64,000 nt of DNA from Thiohalomonas denitrificans. GTDB lineage: Bacteria > Pseudomonadota > Gammaproteobacteria > Thiohalomonadales > Thiohalomonadaceae. Below, piece by piece: positions 62,333 to 64,000 of this stretch. The notes beneath the pieces were generated by a model, which had not been told where the DNA came from, ran no database searches, and saw only the letters and a program-made list of their open reading frames with translations. The stretch's first letter is position 1. Every line of letters starts with the position of its first letter. The position numbers and the translations under genes are program-made. The stretch lies in the NCBI RefSeq assembly GCF_900102855.1, contig NZ_FMWD01000004.1, forward strand, positions 261,627 through 325,626, given 5' to 3'.

Positions 62333-63690
62333 GCCGGCTGCTACCGGCCACCCTTTCCGGCCGCCTCTTTGCCACACTGCTCGCCGGTCTGCTGCTGGCC
62401 CAGATCCTGGGTGCGGTGGTGCTGCTGCGGGACCGCGCCGCCGTCCTTTACAAGGCGGGCGGAGTCAGCGCTGCCCAGCGGATCGGGGACCTTATACAGG
62501 TGCTGGATCGTCTCGATCACCCGACGCGCAGCGCACTCCTGCCTGTACTCAACAGCGGCCCGCTGCAGGTGCGGATCCTCGAGCAAGCGCCGCCTCCATT
62601 ACCCGATAGCAGCCCGGGTGGCCAGCATGTCCGCATGCTCCTGCGACGCCTGCTGGGTCCGGAACGACCGCAGCAGATGGTGGTGAGCACCACAGCCTCT
62701 GCGCCCCCCACAGGCGAAACCGGGCCGAGTCCCGGCCGACAGGGAGTGCCTGCGGCGGCGCTGCTGATCGTGCAGGCACAGCTGTGGGATGACGCCTGGG
62801 TGCGCATTGAACATCGTGTGACAACCGGCCACCAGGGCTCATGGCCGTTGCGCCTGCTGTTGACGCTGATCATCTTACTGGCCTCGGTGGTGGGGCTTAC
62901 GCTTCTCATCGTGCGTTGGCTCACGCGGCCACTGGCGGTGCTGGCCACGGCGGCCGAAGGGCTGGGACGGGATATCCACCATACACCGCTGGCCGAAACG
63001 GGACCTGCCGAGGTGCGCCGGGCGGCAGCGGCTTTCAATACCATGCAGGCTCGGTTGCGCAGCTATATCCACGAACGGGAACGGACCCTGGCAGCCATTT
63101 CCCACGACCTGCGCACTCCTATTACGCGGCTGCGGCTACGCGCCGAATTGATCAACCATGAGGAGCTTCGGGCGAAGGTCAACGACGACCTCGTCGAGAT
63201 GGAAGAGATGACGGCAGCGGCGCTGGATCTGCTGCGCGGCGTGAACCGTGAAGAGCCGGTTCAGCCGGTGGACATGATGGCACTCCTCGGCAGCCTGCAG
63301 GCGGACCATGAGGAAGCAGGCGAAGCGGTTGTCCTTGAGGGGACAACGCAGACACCCTATCCTGGGCGTCCCCTTGCACTGAAACGGCTGTTTGCCAATC
63401 TACTCGGCAACGCCCTGAACTACGGCGGCCAGGCCGGGGTGCGGGTCGACGACCGGGCCGACAGGCTCGAGGTCACCGTAGCCGACAGGGGCCCCGGTAT
63501 TCCCGAGGCGCAACTGGAGACGGTATTCGAGCCTTTCTATCGTCTGGAGAGATCGCGCAGCCGCGAGACCGGTGGTGTCGGCCTGGGTCTGGCGGTCGCG
63601 CGCGATATTGCGCGCCTCCACGGTGGCGAGTTGCACCTTCAAAACCGCACCGGCGGTGGACTGGAAGCCGTCCTCACCTTGCCACGCTGA
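62329..63690 (+). CDS. EnvZ-type sensor histidine kinase
   Basis: The 453-residue product has two membrane helices (LFATLLAGLLLAQILGAVVL and LLLTLIILLASVVGLTLLIV) flanking a periplasmic loop of about 125 residues. A HAMP domain follows, then HisKA with AAISHDLRTPITRLRLRAEL, and an HATPase (NLLGNALNYGGQAGV, then GVGLGLAVARDIARLHGGEL). The HDLRTPxTRxRLR form is typical of the EnvZ group. GTG 62329 overlaps the regulator stop. Confidence 0.93.
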   Translation: MSRLLPATLSGRLFATLLAGLLLAQILGAVVLLRDRAAVLYKAGGVSAAQRIGDLIQVLDRLDHPTRSALLPVLNSGPLQVRILEQAPPPLPDSSPGGQHVRMLLRRLLGPERPQQMVVSTTASAPPTGETGPSPGRQGVPAAALLIVQAQLWDDAWVRIEHRVTTGHQGSWPLRLLLTLIILLASVVGLTLLIVRWLTRPLAVLATAAEGLGRDIHHTPLAETGPAEVRRAAAAFNTMQARLRSYIHERERTLAAISHDLRTPITRLRLRAELINHEELRAKVNDDLVEMEEMTAAALDLLRGVNREEPVQPVDMMALLGSLQADHEEAGEAVVLEGTTQTPYPGRPLALKRLFANLLGNALNYGGQAGVRVDDRADRLEVTVADRGPGIPEAQLETVFEPFYRLERSRSRETGGVGLGLAVARDIARLHGGELHLQNRTGGGLEAVLTLPR

Positions 63691-63779
63691 GCACCGGCAG
63701 GCCAAAGCTGTTTTACCCCACCTCAAACTCTCCCCCTTTGTTCTTTACTAAATCCCATGACCATAGGGATGCTGAAAAG

Positions 63780-64000
63780 ATGAGCTGGCTCCAGAAGGGG
63801 CGCTCACTGGCACTGAAGCCATGGGTCCCATGGCTGGTCTTCGCCGTGATCGTCGGAGGGGCACTGGCCGTTGCGATCGGGCTTTATCGTCTCGAAAACA
63901 CCCGACACCAGACCCACTTCGCTCTAGCCGTGCGCGAGCAGATGGCTGTACTGGAATCGGGGATCCACTTGCGCTTTCGGCCAGTGCATCACCTTGCCTT
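63780..64000 (+). CDS. Membrane sensor protein, N-terminal part (runs off window)
   Basis: The frame opens at ATG 63780 and remains open to the end of the window. It encodes a membrane helix (WLVFAVIVGGALAVAIGLYR) and the start of an extracytoplasmic region (AVREQMAVLESGIHLRFRPV), as in membrane sensors with CHASE-like input domains. Output domains lie outside the window. Confidence 0.55.
   Translation, partial: MSWLQKGRSLALKPWVPWLVFAVIVGGALAVAIGLYRLENTRHQTHFALAVREQMAVLESGIHLRFRPVHHLA

Overview
The window is a high-GC segment of a gammaproteobacterial chromosome. The gene order mrdA-rodA-mltB-rlpA-dacA-(dat)-ybeD-lipB-lipA is the classical gammaproteobacterial cell-elongation and lipoate cluster. 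The complete cytochrome cd1 denitrification set, the fused NirDL, the NirT-like multihaem protein and the many short interspersed repeats suggest an environmental, facultatively denitrifying lineage such as Chromatiales or sulfur oxidisers. That placement is inference from gene content; no rRNA or marker gene was available to test it.

Layout. 1-9.2 kb (+): peptidoglycan elongation genes and lipoate synthesis. 9.3-14.1 kb (+): a GAF/HD-GYP signalling protein and assimilatory nirBD, preceded by an NtrC-type site and a sigma54 promoter. 14.1-18.7 kb: an accessory, decayed region with a nucleotidyltransferase/small-protein pair, two small unknown genes, a secreted-protein gene broken by about five frameshifts, an intact secreted unknown and rearrangement scars. 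18.6-21.0 kb (-): a PAS/AAA+ sigma54 activator overlapping a glycosyltransferase-like gene. 21.2-24.9 kb (+): a bacterial NHEJ operon in which a previously easy-to-miss 59-residue, ten-cysteine protein is translationally coupled to Ku, followed by LigD. 25.0-26.3 kb: an intact 264-bp MITE, a small beta-sandwich-like protein and a four-unit tandem array. 26.3-30.4 kb (-): MepK-like, L,D-transpeptidase and AsmA genes.

30.6-51.0 kb is a denitrification island, all on the minus strand: norE-norF-norQ-x-polyferredoxin-norD; the haem d1 operon (cupredoxin-nirC-nirF-nirDL-nirG-nirH-nirJ-nirN-trihaem cytochrome); nirS with a NirT-like fusion; norCB; and an HPP-CBS membrane protein. Five FNR/Dnr-type palindromes (TTGAY-N4-RTCAA) sit 60-100 bp upstream of five transcription units, so the island looks like one regulon that includes the HPP protein. 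Nitrite would be reduced by NirS to NO and NO by NorCB to N2O; no nitrate or N2O reductase and no dnr gene is visible here.

51-64 kb: DUF4870 and Sel1 proteins, MurU and AmgK (cell-wall sugar recycling), a GCS2 ligase plus M14 hydrolase pair, MtfA, a MacB-type exporter with its adaptor, and an OmpR/EnvZ-type two-component system divergent from two small genes, one encoding a small exported protein. The last gene runs off the end.

A recurring theme is interspersed repeats that touch genes. A GTAGGG...CCCTAC element supplies the stop codon of three genes. A 74-bp MITE relic supplies the start codon and first codons of the nor-operon polyferredoxin gene and the stop codon of its upstream neighbour.
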